A stretch of 64,000 nt of DNA. Source: CAWBYL01 sp963793025. Lineage in GTDB: Bacteria > Actinomycetota > Acidimicrobiia > Acidimicrobiales > Acidimicrobilacustridaceae. The notes beneath the pieces were generated by a model. The model searched no databases. It was given only the letters and a program-made list of their open reading frames with translations, and was not told the DNA's origin. The stretch spans positions 124,001-188,000 of the forward strand of contig CAWBYL010000006.1 in NCBI GenBank assembly GCA_963793025.1, written 5' to 3'. Positions 63,556 to 64,000 of the stretch are shown piece by piece (within the stretch, counting starts at the first letter, position 1; every line of letters begins with the position of its first letter). Both the position numbers and the translations under genes were made by a program.

Positions 63556-64000
63556 TGGCACCTCAGCGCGAGTGGTTCGAGAAGGACTACTACAAGGTCC
63601 TCGGCGTGTCGGAGACGGCGACGCCGAAGGAGATCACCAGCGCGTACCGCAAGCTCGCTCGCGAGCTGCACCCTGACGCCAACCCCGGCGACGACTCCGC
63701 CGAGGAGCGCTTCAAGGAGGTCTCGGCCGCCTACGACGTGGTCGGCGACGAGACCAAGCGCAAGGAGTACGACGAGGTTCGCACCCTCGGTCCCATGGGC
63801 GGCGCCGGTTTCGGCGGCCCTGGGCCCGGTGGGGGCGGCGGCTTCGGCGGCGCTCCGGGCGGTTTCAACTTCGAGGGCGGCGACATCTCCGACCTGCTCG
63901 GCGGCCTCTTCGGAGGCGGCCGGCGCGGGCGCGGCGGCGCCCCCCGGGGAACCGGACCGCAACGGGGCAACGACCTCGAGGCCGAGCTCCACCTCCCGTT
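63555..64000 (+). CDS. dnaJ: DnaJ co-chaperone, 5' part
   Basis: The GTG at 63555 shares its first base with the grpE stop. 148 codons are in the window and the gene runs off the right edge. J domain: WFEKDYYKVLGVSETATPKEITSAYRKLARELHPDANPG, with the HPD motif that stimulates DnaK's ATPase. Then the Gly/Phe-rich region (GGAGFGGPGPGGGGGFGGAP) and the start of the next domain. Zinc-finger region not reached, so type I (DnaJ) is inferred from operon order. Confidence 0.95.
   Translation, partial: MAPQREWFEKDYYKVLGVSETATPKEITSAYRKLARELHPDANPGDDSAEERFKEVSAAYDVVGDETKRKEYDEVRTLGPMGGAGFGGPGPGGGGGFGGAPGGFNFEGGDISDLLGGLFGGGRRGRGGAPRGTGPQRGNDLEAELHLP

Overview
The window looks like a chromosomal segment from a high-GC actinobacterium. 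Base composition is strongly GC-rich, GTG starts are frequent, and start/stop overlaps of the ATGA or GTGA kind are common. An F420-type LLM oxidoreductase, a deazaflavin-dependent nitroreductase-like protein and an ECF sigma factor with a DGPF partner fit this. I infer an Acidimicrobiia-like lineage from overall gene character; no rRNA is present to test it.

Layout. 1-10.1 kb is a signalling and transport block. It holds a response regulator fused to a nucleotide cyclase, a MacB/FtsX-type ABC transporter, a NarL-class sensor kinase, a phytoene-desaturase-like flavoprotein and two response regulators. Two near-identical palindromes, about 57 bp upstream of the cyclase and about 57-70 bp upstream of the single-domain regulator, suggest shared control. 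This block carries several single-base frameshifts. 10.3-11.8 kb is a DGPF protein plus ECF42-type sigma factor. 11.9-22.2 kb is metabolic: a phosphotransferase, then on the minus strand a P450 followed by three overlapping genes that match mesaconyl-CoA isomerase, mesaconyl-C4-CoA hydratase and citramalyl-CoA lyase, then redox enzymes. 22.2-30.9 kb holds a GT39-like membrane protein, a UvrA paralogue, an AAA ATPase, small or unknown proteins and a succinate-semialdehyde-type dehydrogenase. 31-40.5 kb holds hemerythrin and RidA diverging from PPOX and PPOX-GAF genes, a CoA transferase, a DUF427 pair (one fused to a thioesterase), and an overlapping pair of a nucleotidyltransferase and a miniature GyrA-like protein.

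40,740-50,135 is a 9.4-kb integrative element inserted in tRNA-Gly(CCC), bounded by 42-bp direct repeats that duplicate the 3' part of the tRNA. It carries an AbiE-like toxin-antitoxin pair with a 32-bp perfect palindrome at its promoter, a truncated integrase copy, a truncated HTH/PIN toxin-antitoxin locus, a heavily frameshifted MobF relaxase-helicase, the intact tyrosine integrase and an ankyrin-repeat gene. It is probably a decayed mobilisable element kept by its toxin-antitoxin module.

50.2-64 kb returns to core genome: small enzymes, an MFS exporter with its TetR regulator and two operator-like boxes, dCTP deaminase, a Ktr/Trk potassium system, a degenerate receiver protein, a large Hdr-like iron-sulfur membrane oxidoreductase, phosphoglycerate mutase, and dnaK-grpE-dnaJ running off the right edge.
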